Source of the DNA: Nansenia antarctica | Lineage: Eukaryota > Chordata > Actinopteri > Argentiniformes > Microstomatidae | Reading direction: 5' to 3' | Length of the DNA stretch: 64,000 nt | NCBI GenBank assembly: GCA_963989245.1 | Contig: OZ022346.1 | Coordinates: 59,340,584-59,404,583, forward strand | Shown: one piece after another, positions 23,101-32,578 of the stretch | Numbering within the stretch: the stretch's first letter is position 1 | Layout of the letters: each line of letters begins with the position of its first letter | Program-made: the position numbers and the translations under genes | Notes under the pieces: generated by a model | Seen by the model: only the letters and a program-made list of their open reading frames with translations | Databases searched by the model: none | What the model was told of the DNA's origin: nothing

Positions 23101-24146
23101 GGACGCATCTTGATGGGCCGAGCATCCCCGGTGTCTATCTCATGCTGCACCAGATGTGTCAGTCCCACTTCCTCCTCTGTCAGGGCGAAAATGTCTTTAA
23201 ATTCAGACAACACCTGCCATAGCTCTTCTTGTTGCCAGGGCTCCAACGTGTCACAGTTATGTTTCCATATTTCTCTCACTGCCAACAGTCTATCCACCTC
23301 TTCCGTTGTGGACGGCTGGGTCGGGGGAAGGGGGCCCAAACCTGTAGAGGGAAGTGTTGCCGGAGATGGAGGCTGTCCACCAGTGGGGGTGTGGGGCTCA
23401 ACCGATCGGCTACCAAACATCGAGGGGATGGGTGAAGGGGGGGGTGGGGGGTTTGGGCGGGAGAGTGGGGCGCCATTGTCCTCAGCCGAGGGGTCGGACC
23501 CATAACGTTGCGTGTCTGTGGCTTTCACGGACAGTGGTTGTGGTCTCAGGACCAGCGAGGGGGATATCATTTTAACAGTGGGGCCCCCAGGGAAGCTCAG
23601 TGTGTCCTTCCCCAGGTCCAGCACACAGCAAGCAAACCGTAGGAAGTCCAGACCCAGTATACAGGGGTCCTGCACATCTGCCACCCATACACTAAATGTC
23701 ACTGACAGACCTCCCACATTTATAGCCACCCTCCCTCTCCCCCGCATAGGGGCTAGTTCACCTGTTACTGTTCGCAGCTGCACAGCAGTTGGCTCCAATT
23801 GTGTCCCCACTGGAACGACGTCGGGCCTCATCAGTGTTGCAGTGGAGCCGGTGTCCACAAGGGCCGTACAGGGAGTCCCAGCCAGGGTGATGTGGACATG
23901 ACAAAAATCCCCAGCATGAGTCCACCCTACCACCCTCGCGGACTCCGCGGTGTCATTCGCTTCTGGGGGGAGTGGAGCCCCACTCCCCCGTCTGTGCTGT
24001 TGGGCTCCTGCCAGAGGTGGGGCAGCATGGGATGCGGCGCCAGGGGTCTGTATCGTCCCATCTATACAGACCCCGGGGCGTTTCCCTGGTCGCCAGCGAG
24101 CTTGGGGCACCGCCTGCGGATATGGCCAGCTTGGCCACACTCCCAA
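20115..24146 (-). CDS. pol: Gypsy pol polyprotein (PR-RT-RH-IN)
   Basis: Polyprotein for reverse transcription and integration. Order along the 1,343-codon frame: aspartic protease near residues 90-170 (ALVDTGSTATLM), reverse transcriptase about 350-560 with FCVDYRPLN and the catalytic YLDDIL, RNase H about 640-760 (DTDASDVGTGAVL and TDHSAL), integrase zinc finger (H-H-C-C, ending CRRCDLCAAH) near 935-970, and an integrase core with DVMGPFP and the DDE-type glutamate near ERFNRTLA. The C-terminus has a GPCKVLERVGEVVYRVQL stretch but no chromodomain. The frame has no stop or shift. It overlaps the 3' end of gag by 85 nt in the -1 frame, so its true start is the frameshift site at about 24080 rather than an ATG. 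Confidence 0.95.
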   Translation of the reverse strand: MGVWPSWPYPQAVPQARWRPGKRPGVCIDGTIQTPGAASHAAPPLAGAQQHRRGSGAPLPPEANDTAESARVVGWTHAGDFCHVHITLAGTPCTALVDTGSTATLMRPDVVPVGTQLEPTAVQLRTVTGELAPMRGRGRVAINVGGLSVTFSVWVADVQDPCILGLDFLRFACCVLDLGKDTLSFPGGPTVKMISPSLVLRPQPLSVKATDTQRYGSDPSAEDNGAPLSRPNPPPPPSPIPSMFGSRSVEPHTPTGGQPPSPATLPSTGLGPLPPTQPSTTEEVDRLLAVREIWKHNCDTLEPWQQEELWQVLSEFKDIFALTEEEVGLTHLVQHEIDTGDARPIKMRPRRLPMAYQAAADSAIEEMLRAGIIEPSDSPWASGVVMVNKKKSQKMRFCVDYRPLNSVTRKDSYPLPRIDESLDLVSGSSWFSSLDLRSGYWQVPLSPEARPKTAFCTGRGLWQFRVLSFGLCNAPATFERLMEEVLLGIPRQECLVYLDDILAHGSSFQATLGTLRQILQRIAAAGLKLHPDKCCFMKREVEFLGHKLGAEGISTTDEKVHAVQDWPTPTTQRELKSFLGLASYYRRFVRGFSCLAAPLYRLQQKDRDFIWTPECEQAFNSLKKALTESPTLTPPNPNLPFVLDTDASDVGTGAVLSQVGPEGERVVAYFSKTFNKAERRYCVTRRELLAIVMAISHFRYYLCGLPFTVRTDHSALQWLMSFKEPEGQIARWLEQLASYDVTVVYRAGARHANADALSRRPCAPAGCRYCERREARERELREEEGICPMHEGSEPVCREMQVIGSAEWRAQQEQDTDLQPVLQWVESGQKPPWPEVAGSSPATKGLYAKFETLRVSEGVLQRAWKEPATGESKWQVVVPRALREAVFRTSHGTTGAGHFGVSKTLRRLRQGFYWGQFQRDVEDFCRRCDLCAAHKGPPDQSHALLQQLAVGAPMERVAVDVMGPFPRTDKGNRFVLVAMDYFTKWPEAYALPNQEAETVADVLVEGMFARFGAAETIHSDQGRNFESRVFAAMCERLGMHKTRTTPLHPQSDGLVERFNRTLAQQLAILTAEHQRDWDMHIPLVLMAYRSAVQDSTSCTPALLMLGRELRTPAEMAFGKSPDTPTVPPGREYARRLQDRMESAHSFARNQLEKAGMRQRRNYDVRAKGKHFQAGDLVWVYSPRRKRGRCPKLDCHWVGPCKVLERVGEVVYRVQLPPRGRRVVLHRDRLAPYRGDSLPTQHPEPPTPSRRDRDTNDTHRPRRTGLRTAVGRSPSTPEPNSPDSLPMSPIDTPPIDTPHFPYSPPQVPAMQQGSPTQRAEPPVSLPGQRPPRLRRAPGHLRDFV
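24043..24086 (-). promoter_or_regulatory. -1 ribosomal frameshift signal, gag/pol
   Basis: The minus strand has the heptamer GGGAAAC (24086-24080), in phase with gag as G GGA AAC. It is followed by a 5-nt spacer (24079-24075) and a perfect 11-bp stem GGGGTCTGTAT/ATACAGACCCC (24074-24064 with 24053-24043) with a 10-nt loop. This matches the X XXY YYZ plus hairpin rule, and slipping there enters exactly the pol frame. Confidence 0.88.
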
Positions 24147-25084
24147 CAGACGAAAGGGCCCTGGCGAGGCCGCATGTCGCCCCAGTCATTTCGATTGCGT
24201 GGGCGTGTGTCACTGCGTGATGATTGCAGCGACACAGCCCGGATCAGTTCTGTCAGCTCTGTCGCCCACGCAGGCCTCTCTTGGGTTAGGCTGTTGTCAA
24301 CTGCGGTTCTCACAACAGGGCTGCTGACCGCCAGACTGCTCTCTGCTGTCCCAGCTCCCACGATCTCTCTTTCCAACGCCAGCTCGAGTGCCTCTTGTAG
24401 CGTGCGGGGGTGTGCCAGTTGGGTCTGGATGCGCAGCTCCCTTGGATTTATAGCCTGGATAAACTGGTCTCTGGCGAGCTCACTCTGCACCCCGGGGGGC
24501 ATGTGGGCATAGGCTCTCCTTGACAGGGTCTCAATGTCATTGGCTAACGCCCGGAGTGGCTCCCCGGGCTGCCTGCGCCTGCTACACAGTTCAGAGCGCA
24601 GGACACCAGGCTGTTCACATTGTCCAAAACGCCTCTGCAGAGCGCCAACTAAAGCCCAATAGTCCCCTCTCTCATCTGGGCTAAGTAGTAGCAAGCATGC
24701 TAATGCTTCATCTGTGAGGCATAGAGCCAGCTGTAGAGCTTTATTGACCTTAGACCAGCCCGCCGCCCGCGCTAATAGTTCAAATTGGGCACGGAAAGCC
24801 TCCCAGTCTGCCTTACCAGAGTATTTTGGTGTTTTAACAGGGACATGATTCCCGCGGGGGCCGCCATCTTTGTGTACATAGTCTCTGCTGTGCGTCGCTG
24901 CGCTGGAGGACGAGCCCAGTCCTGCATCTGCAGCTAATCTCCTGACTGTGTCCCTCAAGTGAGCCTTGTGTGCTGAAGCACCTTCCCCCGCCAGCCTCGA
25001 AGCATAATCACCTCCCTCCTTCTCTCCATACTTCTCCTCCTTCACTTTCGGACGCGTCCCGGTCCCGTCCCGCTGCATGGCCAT
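24062..25084 (-). CDS. gag: Gypsy gag polyprotein
   Basis: Structural capsid/nucleocapsid precursor, 340 codons. The middle third is the capsid-like retrotransposon gag domain (region around VPVKTPKYSGKADWEAFRAQ and LSPDERGDYWALVGALQRRF). A single CCHC knuckle, CWECGQAGHIRRRC, sits near residues 312-325. The N-terminus is charged (KVKEEKYGEKEGG). The start is the first ATG in the frame; a second ATG two codons on is equally possible. The stop lies within the frameshift hairpin, which is typical of -1 gag-pol junctions. Confidence 0.92.
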   Translation of the reverse strand: MAMQRDGTGTRPKVKEEKYGEKEGGDYASRLAGEGASAHKAHLRDTVRRLAADAGLGSSSSAATHSRDYVHKDGGPRGNHVPVKTPKYSGKADWEAFRAQFELLARAAGWSKVNKALQLALCLTDEALACLLLLSPDERGDYWALVGALQRRFGQCEQPGVLRSELCSRRRQPGEPLRALANDIETLSRRAYAHMPPGVQSELARDQFIQAINPRELRIQTQLAHPRTLQEALELALEREIVGAGTAESSLAVSSPVVRTAVDNSLTQERPAWATELTELIRAVSLQSSRSDTRPRNRNDWGDMRPRQGPFVCWECGQAGHIRRRCPKLAGDQGNAPGSV

Positions 25085-25187
25085 TATGTCCGCGGCTAGC
25101 TAGCTAAACTACACTGACCAACGAAGGGTGACGAACGGTCGTTTTTCTTCTTTTTTCGTTTATTTTTTATCCCACTTCTGACACCAG

Positions 25188-25338
25188 TGTAGCGAACGGA
25201 GACTTGGTAGTGTAACTCGCCCCATGCGGGAATCGAACCCCGATCTCCCGCATAACCGACGACCGCGCTAACCATTAGACCAAGAGAGTTAACTCCCTTG
25301 GTGGAGCTGTTAACGGGCCTCATACAGGATCGTTACAC
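25188..25338 (-). repeat. LTR-like 151-bp segment containing a tRNA-like sequence
   Basis: The segment is bounded TG...CA. On the minus strand it contains a perfect A box (TGGTCTAATGG) and a perfect B box (GTTCGATTC), spaced as in tRNA genes, with a hairpin of ATGCGGGA...TCCCGCAT. The phrase 'tcccacttctgacacca' lies on each side (25170-25186 and 25427-25443). It therefore looks like an LTR of a short terminal-repeat element with its own copy of the primer site, lying in the Gypsy leader. Confidence 0.55.
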
Positions 25339-25444
25339 TATCCTCACCGTTCGGGAGAGCGTGCCCTCACGCTTCACTATGTCAAGTCCCTCACGTGGAC
25401 ACGCCTCTCCGATGGCCTTCCTTCCATCCCACTTCTGACACCAA

Positions 25445-25663
25445 TGTAACGTCCCAACTTGGACAGTGGTGGAATAACAACAGATAGCTTCTCTCATTTA
25501 ACTGATCCTTTAATTGTTTAACTTGCATACCAACTTTCTCAATTCACCGGAGTTCTTCCTCTCTCCACGGTCTCAACACAACAACAACACGCATGCGCCC
25601 ACCTCCACCAATCACAGGGGTGCATTGGCACACATGACACAACACAGTAACAGGGTTGCTACA
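25445..25663 (-). repeat. Gypsy 5' LTR
   Basis: 219 bp; the primer-site-like sequence follows directly on the minus strand (plus 25427-25444). Confidence 0.95.
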
Positions 25664-26367
25664 ATACTTTAAATTACAAATATCAAACATTAAAATATAT
25701 CATACATTATACAATTTTACATTTGGCATAGCCTAATATAAAACACTTAAATCTCTAGTTACATAAAAATAGAACAAAATTACAACCATGTTAGAGATGA
25801 CTACACATTTCCATCTAGTGTCACAAGTTTGCTGTACCCAGGTGTTTCCTTATCTGCTTTTTGAACATACGTTTACTTGTCACGTTTATAATTTCTGTTG
25901 GTAGTAGGTTCCATGACTTCATGGCTCTGTATCCCACTGTGCGTCTAAGAAAATGTGTATTAGCTTTAGGGAGTGAAAACCTTCCTTCTGTTACTCGTCT
26001 AGTGACATAGGTACTGTATGTGAAGCCAAGTTATTATTTAGTTTGTTATACTGATCTGCTGGAGTTTTATACTGTAAAAGGCTCCATGTTGACAAAAGAA
26101 GTGCAGCTGTGTAAATGTTGAACAGGCCATGGGACCTTGCTGGAATATAGGGGGGAGGAGAGATCTGATATGTATTTTGGTCCAAGACCGTTTGGTGATT
26201 TGTATGCAATTAGATAAGTATGGAGTACTTTGAATAAAATTCTCTGAGAGACAGGTAGCAATGTAGAGATCTCAGGATTGGTGTAATGTGTTCAAACTTG
26301 TGTTTTTGTTAGGACCCCAGCAGAGGCGTTTTGCATGAGCTGGGCAATGGGCAATTCAAAGTGCTTT

Positions 26368-26463
26368 ACAGCGTTAGGGTTAGATACAACAGATTGACAT
26401 ACAGCGTTCGGGTTAGATACAACAGATTGACATACAGCGTTAGGGTTAGATACAACAGACTGC
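26368..26463. repeat. 33-bp tandem repeat, three copies
   Basis: The unit starts 'acagcgttagggttagatac'. Copies differ at one or two bases. Confidence 0.85.
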
Positions 26464-26819
26464 TGTACAAATACAGCAAGAGGAGGATAGTGAAGTCTAT
26501 TATTATCATCCTAATTATGAAGGGTGAAGAAACACTTCATCATGGTCTGATGTTAATTGAACAATGTCTTTATTGATACAAGGAACATCTTCTCCTGCAG
26601 AGAGAATGCAGAATGGTTCCAAATCCTACTTGTCTGAGCTGAGACACATGCCTTTATAGGTTTCCTTAAAAATGATCTCATAGTGTGACGTTTTAATATA
26701 TTCATCATACTTCATGGTACATTCATACTTACTATTGTTCTATACAGTTACATGTAAAAGCTAGTTCTTATTATAAAGCATGTCGAATTTACACCAACTG
26801 TTGTATGTGTGTCAGTGCA

Positions 26820-26960
26820 TAGCAGGCGCCACCTGTCGTATGTGTGTCAAGTCAAGTCATTTTTATTTATATAAAAATAGCACATTTACAACGACAAAAC
26901 AGCCGCCCAAAGTGCTTAAAGAACACCCCTACAGTCAACGTGGTGACAAGGATGACTGAC
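26820..26960 (-). repeat. LINE/SINE 3' tail fragment
   Basis: 'gtcaagtcatttttatttat' with 'cgcccaaagtgctt' read on the minus strand is the common fish 'aagcactttgggcg...ataaataaaaatgac' tail. Confidence 0.55.
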
Positions 26961-26970
26961 TTGTCATTCC

Positions 26971-27680
26971 CAATGAATGAATGAATGAATGAATGAATGA
27001 ATGGTCTTTATTGTCATTGATATAGTACAGGTACCATACAACGAAATTTAGGAGGGGGTGCTCCCCTGGTGCTAGGAAAAAAAATACTAAAAACAAGAAG
27101 GGAAAAAGAGCTGGTTTACATAAATAAAGGCTATATATACACTATCCACTATACTATACTATACTATACAAATAAAACACTGTGCTGTACTCTATGCTAT
27201 GCTATAAATATCCTAACATTTCCTATCTCTGAACCTTATGTACCCGAGGGTTGTCATATTGCACATAGTATTATTGCACATTAATTTAAAGTGTCGCAGT
27301 TTGCAGGTTTGAAATGTTCACAGTTGTGTTTCAGTATTGCACTTGATTACAATCTAGTAGCTGCCATCAAATTGTCTAGATTGTCCAGGGCCTAGAACCT
27401 AGGTCTTTGCTGTGTTCAGGGCCTGAATGGCCCTGGGGTAGAAGCTGAGCTTCAGTCTATTTGTCCTTGCGGACATGGTCCTGAACCGCCTGCCCGAGGG
27501 CAGCCGAACAAAGTGTTCGTTCCCAGGGTGGGATGGGTCTCTGGAGATCTTGGAGGCCTTCCTGAGGCAGCGTGTGTTGTACAGCTCTTCTGTGCAGATG
27601 ATCTAAACACGCCTGATCCTGCGTGTCCTCTGTGTAGTTAAGCTGGTTTGAGTCATGGCTGCAAAGGAGAAACACATTTG
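26971..27680 (-). mobile_element. 5'-truncated LINE (same family as 28148-32384)
   Basis: It starts with TGAA repeats, then 'ggtctttattgtcattgata', and reads on the minus strand as the 3' UTR and the last RT codons of the LINE at 28148-32384 (27420-27600), with small indels. Its coding part is broken. Confidence 0.8.
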
Positions 27681-29353
27681 TAAACGCTTTAAACTCTTAT
27701 GGCAGTAATGAACCCTACACATCTTATCGTTTATCAAACAATACCCTCAACAATGATTGACTACTTTTAGAATTGATCACAATCACAGTCTAGTCTCTGT
27801 CATCAGTTCCATTGTGCTTAATAAAAACACTGCATACTGCTACAGTACAGCACAGTATGTGCTGCATGTTTGGACATCAGTGGATGATTTACTGAAAAAA
27901 GTTTGAATAACACTTATTTACTTCAGGATGGATCTTATGGTCAGCATGGTAACACTTTGTGACGTTAGAATTATAAGGTTCTATCTCCATTTTTGGTCAA
28001 AATTGAGGTTTTTACATAATCTGATCCATTAGGTGTTTATTAATGCCTGTGTGGTGTTATTTTTAAAATGTTGACATTTAAAAAATTGAAATTGAAATTG
28101 AAATTTTAAAAATAAATGTTGACATTTTTTTGGGGACCTGAAGGTAATACTACCGAAGTTCTATCAGCATGTTAAATGTGCAACAAGAGGAGAAAAAACA
28201 CTGGATAAGGTATACACCAACATCAAGCTTGCTTACAAGGCTAGACCGCTAGCTCATCTAGGCATGTCTGACCATGTGTCAATCCTCCTGATCCCAGCCT
28301 ACACTCCCATGAGGAAAAGTGCTCCCATCACCACTAAGACTGTCAGAACCTGGCCAGCAGGGTCCGCTCCACTGCAGATCTGCCTGAATGACACCTCATG
28401 GCAGGAATATGAGCATGAGGACCTGGAACAGTTCACGTCGTCGGTTCTGAACCACATAGTGAACTGCACCAACTCAGCCACCGTGGACAAACGGGTCCGG
28501 GTCTACCCCAACACGAAGCCATGGATGACTGGGAAGGTCCAAAAACTGCTCAATGAGAGGGACAACGCCTTCTCAGCGAAGGACACACTGCTGTACAGCA
28601 CCACCAGGGTTAACCTAAAGCGTGACATCCGGGAGGCCAAGGCAGACCACAGAGAGAAGATTGAGGAATGCTTCCTGAGCAACGACTCCAGGCGGGTGTG
28701 GCAGGGGGTTCAGCACATGACAAACTTCAGAGCCAACAGGCTCACAGCCGCGGAGGACGACCCCCTGCTGGCGGAAAAGCTGAACTCCTTCTACGCCCGG
28801 TTCGACGAGGGGCGAATGGAGGTAACCACAACACAAACACCACTCTCTCCAGCTCTCAGCAGCCTCACCCTCACAGAGCATGAAGTGAGACGCGTGCTGA
28901 AGGCGGTGGACCCCAGGAAAGCCTCAGGGCCGGATGGCGTCCTGGGACGGGTGCTGAGGGACTGCGCCGACCAGCTGGCCGGGGTTTTCACCAACATCTT
29001 CAACCAGTCCCTGTCCCAGGCCACCATCCCACCCTGCCTGAAAACCTCAACTATCATCCCAGTCCCGAAGAAAAGCACGGTGAGCTGCCTAAACGACTAC
29101 CGCCCGGTGGCACTCACACCAATCATCATGAAGTGCTTCGAGAAACTAGTCCGGGCCCACATACTCACACGCCTCCCGCCCACCTGGATCCATACCAGTT
29201 GGCCTACAGAGCCCACAGGTCCACAGAGGACGCCATCGCGGCGACTCTCCACGCCACTCTATCCCACCTGGAGAGGGGAAACAGCTACGCGAGACTGCTC
29301 TTTGTGGACTTCAGCTCTGCCTTCAACACCATCCTTCCAGACAGGCTAGTGAC

Positions 29354-31101
29354 CAGTGGCGGCTGGCCGATAGAGGGCGCTGGGGCGCCGCCCCCACCTT
29401 CACTTCCTAGTTGCGATTTGTAAAAAAAAAATAAAAAAAATAAACATTGTTTATTCACAAAATGCGGCTGATATTCTGTCGGCGCCTATCAGCATTCATT
29501 AAAAATCCTCAAATACAATAAACATTTTTATCTGTGTGTGTGTGTGTAAAACTCACTGTTAAAATACACGCGGGGCGCCGGTCAATGGATGTCTATGCCA
29601 GGACGAACACTTTTCGCTTACACGTGAGCTGTAGCAGCGCTCCAATTGGCTGTCTCTATTTCTTGGCCTGGGCGCAGAAATGTGCGTCCTTGCAGACAAT
29701 GCATTGGTCCATCGAGCTTCCGAGTGATAGATTTGCTGTCCGCAGCTGGACCGCAGCTAGTTGTTTACAATGTAAGGATCATATCCGGATGGAGGGGGAG
29801 GGAGCTCCGCCATAGCCAATTGATCACCCAGATGGAGGAAGGGGAGGCAACTCCCCATAGCCAATTGTAGACCTCATTACTGTTATGTGACTTTGGCGCC
29901 TCACTTTGAGAGTGAAACAATGGAGTCTGCTGGATGTTCTACTGGGAGAAGTGCTTCTGAATTAAAAGACAATTCGGTTGTCTCGCTTAAAGAAAACCCG
30001 TTTTCAAGGCGTTCAATTCAACAACAGAAACGGATTAAAGAGCTTGGACCGGAACGACTCGATTTGAAAATAAAACAACAAGCAAGAGATCGGGGACGAG
30101 TTTACAACAGGGCGTTCACTGGCACGGTTTATGAGAAACGGAGTTGGCTAACTGGATGTGGTGTAAGTAATGCCTTTTATTGCTTTCCGTGTTTGCTTTT
30201 TCAAAGTGCCGGCACCGAGGCGTTGTGGACAAAGACGGGGGTAAACGACCTCAAACATCTTTCAGATAAATGCAAAAGGCATCAAAGTAGCCGCAGCCAT
30301 ATTGAAAATAGCATGAGGCTAAGTTTTTTTGGTAGGCTTAGCATTGCTGAACAGCTCGACGAAGGCTACAGAATTGGCAAGGAAAAAATCGACACATCCT
30401 ATCTAGAATTATAGACTGTGTGAAATTTTGTGGAGCCTTTGAGTTGGCTTTGCGTGGACATGATGAGAGTGAGACCTCAGCTAATCCAGGAATATTCCGT
30501 GGGTTGGTGAATTTTGTGGCCACCCTTGATGGAGTGTTGAAAGAACACCTTGAGAATGCCACTGTATTCAAGGGAACTTCAACAATTGTCCAGAACGAGC
30601 TACTGCAATGTATGCTGTTTGTTGTGAAGGAACACATCATCAAAGAAGCCCAGAGCAGTGATTTTTTAGCAATCCAGGCAGATGAGACAATGGATATTGG
30701 CACAAATAACCAACTTGTGCTTGTGCTGCGCTACATAGTACACATATTCATCTGCTACCTTTATTAACCTGAGTGTAGCTGTGAGGCCTGTACTAGCCTT
30801 GTTGACTAGACTTCCTCCTTGTCTGACACTGGGTATTGGACCGTACCGACGTCCATAGACCGGTCACTCTTCCACCTCAGTGTCTGTAGTTGACAGGGTA
30901 ACTTCTCCATGGCCCACACGGTCATTTTAAGGGTGAAAGTTGAAATTATACAATGGTTGTAACGCCAGTGCGTGTTTTATGCGCGTGCACGCGAAACAAA
31001 TCGTGCACGCGGAAAAAAACGGGCGCGCTGCGCGCGCGAAAGAAGACCCCCCCGCCACACTGCTGTGCCCCACCCAAATAATTTGGCACCAGCCGCCACT
31101 G
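29354..31101 (+). mobile_element. hAT element with partial transposase, exact TSD
   Basis: CTAGTGAC at 29346-29353 and 31102-31109 flanks the insertion. Termini are CAGTGGCGGCTGG and CCAGCCGCCACTG, a perfect 13-bp inverted repeat. It carries the N-terminal part of a ZMYM1-like transposase (29887-30767). The catalytic C-terminus is deleted. It inserted in the RT of the LINE at 28148-32384. Confidence 0.9.
29887..30767 (+). pseudogene. hAT transposase fragment (TTF zinc finger/DUF4371 type)
   Basis: The first frame, 29887-30414, has the TTF-like zinc-binding region (NAFYCFPCLLF...). The second, 30420-30767, has the DUF4371 start (KFCGAFELALRGHDES) and the first catalytic aspartate block QADETMD. 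A one-base frameshift around 30385 separates them. After LRYIV the frame runs into unrelated sequence, so RNase H-like residues two and three and the dimerisation domain are missing. The element cannot move on its own. Confidence 0.8.
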
Positions 31102-32578
31102 CTAGTGACCAAACTACTAGACCTGGGACTATCACACTCTATATGTGCATGGATCAAGGACTTCCTGTCTGACCGCCCCCAGAGGGTGCGGGTGGGCTCC
31201 CACACCTCCACAGCCCTCAGACTCAGCACTGGGTCCCCCCAGGGCTGCGTGCTAAGCCCCATCCTCTACAACCTCTACACCTACGACTTCACCCCCGTCC
31301 ACCCCAGCAACTCCATCGTAAAGTTTGCAGACGACACCACCGTGGTGGGCTGCATCTCGGGGGGGGACGAGGCGGCGTACAGGGATGAGGTAGAGCAGCT
31401 GAGCAAGCTGTGCAAGGTTAACAACCTGCTGCTGAACCAGTCAAAGACCCAGGAAATCATCGTGGACTTCAGGAGGAAAAAATCTGAGGTCCAGCCCCTG
31501 CTCGTCGATGGAGGGAGCGTGGAGAGAGTCTCAACCCTCCGATTCCTGGGGGTGCACATACAGGATGACCTGTCCTGGAAGATCAACACAGCAGCCATCA
31601 TCAAGAAGGCACAACAGCGGCTCTACTTCCTGAGAGTCCTCAGGAAAGACCACATCGGACAGGAGATGCTGGTGACCTTCTACCGCTGCGCAGTGGAGAG
31701 CATCCTCACCTACTGCATCTGCGTGTGGTTCTCCAGCTGCACAGCCGCAGAGAGGAATGCGCTACAGAGAGTCGTGAGATCGGCCCAGAAGATCACCGGC
31801 GCCCCCCTCCCCTCTCTGGAAGAGCTGTACAACACACGCTGCCTCAGGAAGGCCTCCAAGATCTCCAGAGACCCATCCCACCCTGGGTACGAACACTTTG
31901 CTCGGCTGAAAGTGCTGACAAACAGACTGAAGCTCAGCTTCTACCCCAGGGCCATTTAGGCCCTGAACACAGCAAAGACCTAGGTTCTAGGCCCTGGACA
32001 ATCTAGACAAATTGATGGCAGCTACTAGATTGAAATCAAGTGTAATACTGAAACACAACTGTGTACATTTCAAACCTGCAAACTGCGACACTTTAAATGA
32101 ATGTGCAATAACACTATGTGCAATATGACAACCCTAGGGTACATAAGGTTCAGAGAATAGGAAATGTTAGAATAGGTATAGCATAGCATAGAGTACAGCA
32201 CAGTGTTTTATTTGTATAGTATAGTATAGTGGATAGTGTACATAGACTTTATTTATGTAAACCAGCTCTTTTCCCTTCTTGTTTTTAGTTTTTTTTCCTA
32301 GCACCAGGGGAGCCCCCCCTCCCAAATTTCGTTGTTTGGTACCTGTACTATATCAATGACAATAAAGACCATTCATTCATTTTTGAGTTAGTAATTCATA
32401 AAATACAAAGGTTCCATCTCACAAAACATAATGGAATGTAAAAACTTTGACGCCCAATATCTCTGAACTACCCTAAACGGAGATAGAACCTTATCATTCT
32501 GAGCTCACAACTTGACAATCTACATTTCAACTTGGCCTGCTATTAAACAACCCTGTCCACACTGTGTCCCGGCTGTAC

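Larger units (their letters stand above)
19861..25663 (-). mobile_element. Full-length Ty3/Gypsy LTR retrotransposon
   Basis: 219-bp LTRs (TGTAAC...GCTACA) at 19861-20079 and 25445-25663 looked identical when read base by base. ATAC at 19857-19860 and 25664-25667 is a 4-bp target duplication. Next to the left (3') LTR is a polypurine tract (AAGGGGGG on the minus strand). Beside the 5' LTR is a primer-site-like TGGTGTCAGAAGTGGGAT. gag and pol are both open and joined by a -1 frameshift signal. Everything points to a very recent and possibly still active insertion. Confidence 0.95.
19610..26310 (-). repeat. Degraded LINE interrupted by the Gypsy element
   Basis: Outside the LTR element, 19610-19860 and 25664-26310 form one minus-strand LINE end. 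On the minus strand, 25810-26260 gives RT C-terminal-like peptides (for example LPTEIINVTSKR) broken by stops. The ATAC target duplication of the Gypsy insertion joins the two halves. Confidence 0.6.
28264..31959 (+). pseudogene. LINE endonuclease/RT gene disrupted by hAT
   Basis: Coding part of the LINE: APE domain end, linker, and RT with the catalytic FADD at about 31327. A change of frame occurs near 29185, just before the insertion: the block QLAYRAHRSTEDAI is read in another frame from about 29199. There is thus one indel besides the hAT insertion. Confidence 0.8.
28148..32384 (+). mobile_element. L2/CR1-like LINE interrupted by a hAT
   Basis: The 5' truncation falls in the apurinic endonuclease domain (first recognisable block GMSDHVS, its terminal SDH motif). 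RT N-terminal part runs 28264-29349 (KASGPDGV, IPVPKKS, NDYRPVALTPI). RT core continues after the insertion at 31110-31959 (GSPQGCVLSP, FADDTTVV). The 3' UTR ends with CATT repeats. Removing the hAT at 29354-31101 with one copy of its duplication rejoins the reading frame around the F-DFSSAFNT block. Without the insertion the RT would look nearly intact. Confidence 0.88.
27960..32507. mobile_element. TGACGTTAGAATT MITE split by a LINE
   Basis: The left half 27960-28090 and right half 32385-32507 together match the uninterrupted family members at 38521-38755 and 39163-39412 (inverse). Ends are near-inverse 'gaattataaggttctatctc' blocks. The LINE at 28148-32384 lies within it. Confidence 0.65.

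Noticed and set aside
20600..24512. Plus-strand frames of 65-237 codons across the Gypsy element
   Set aside because: They are antisense shadows of the dense gag and pol coding sequence.
25200..25290. A functional tRNA gene
   Set aside because: A and B boxes are perfect, but the stems do not fold into a normal cloverleaf with a standard acceptor, and the segment lies in an LTR-like unit.
29646..29870. Short plus-strand frame in the left part of the hAT at 29354
   Set aside because: No motif, out of frame with the transposase remnant that starts at 29887.
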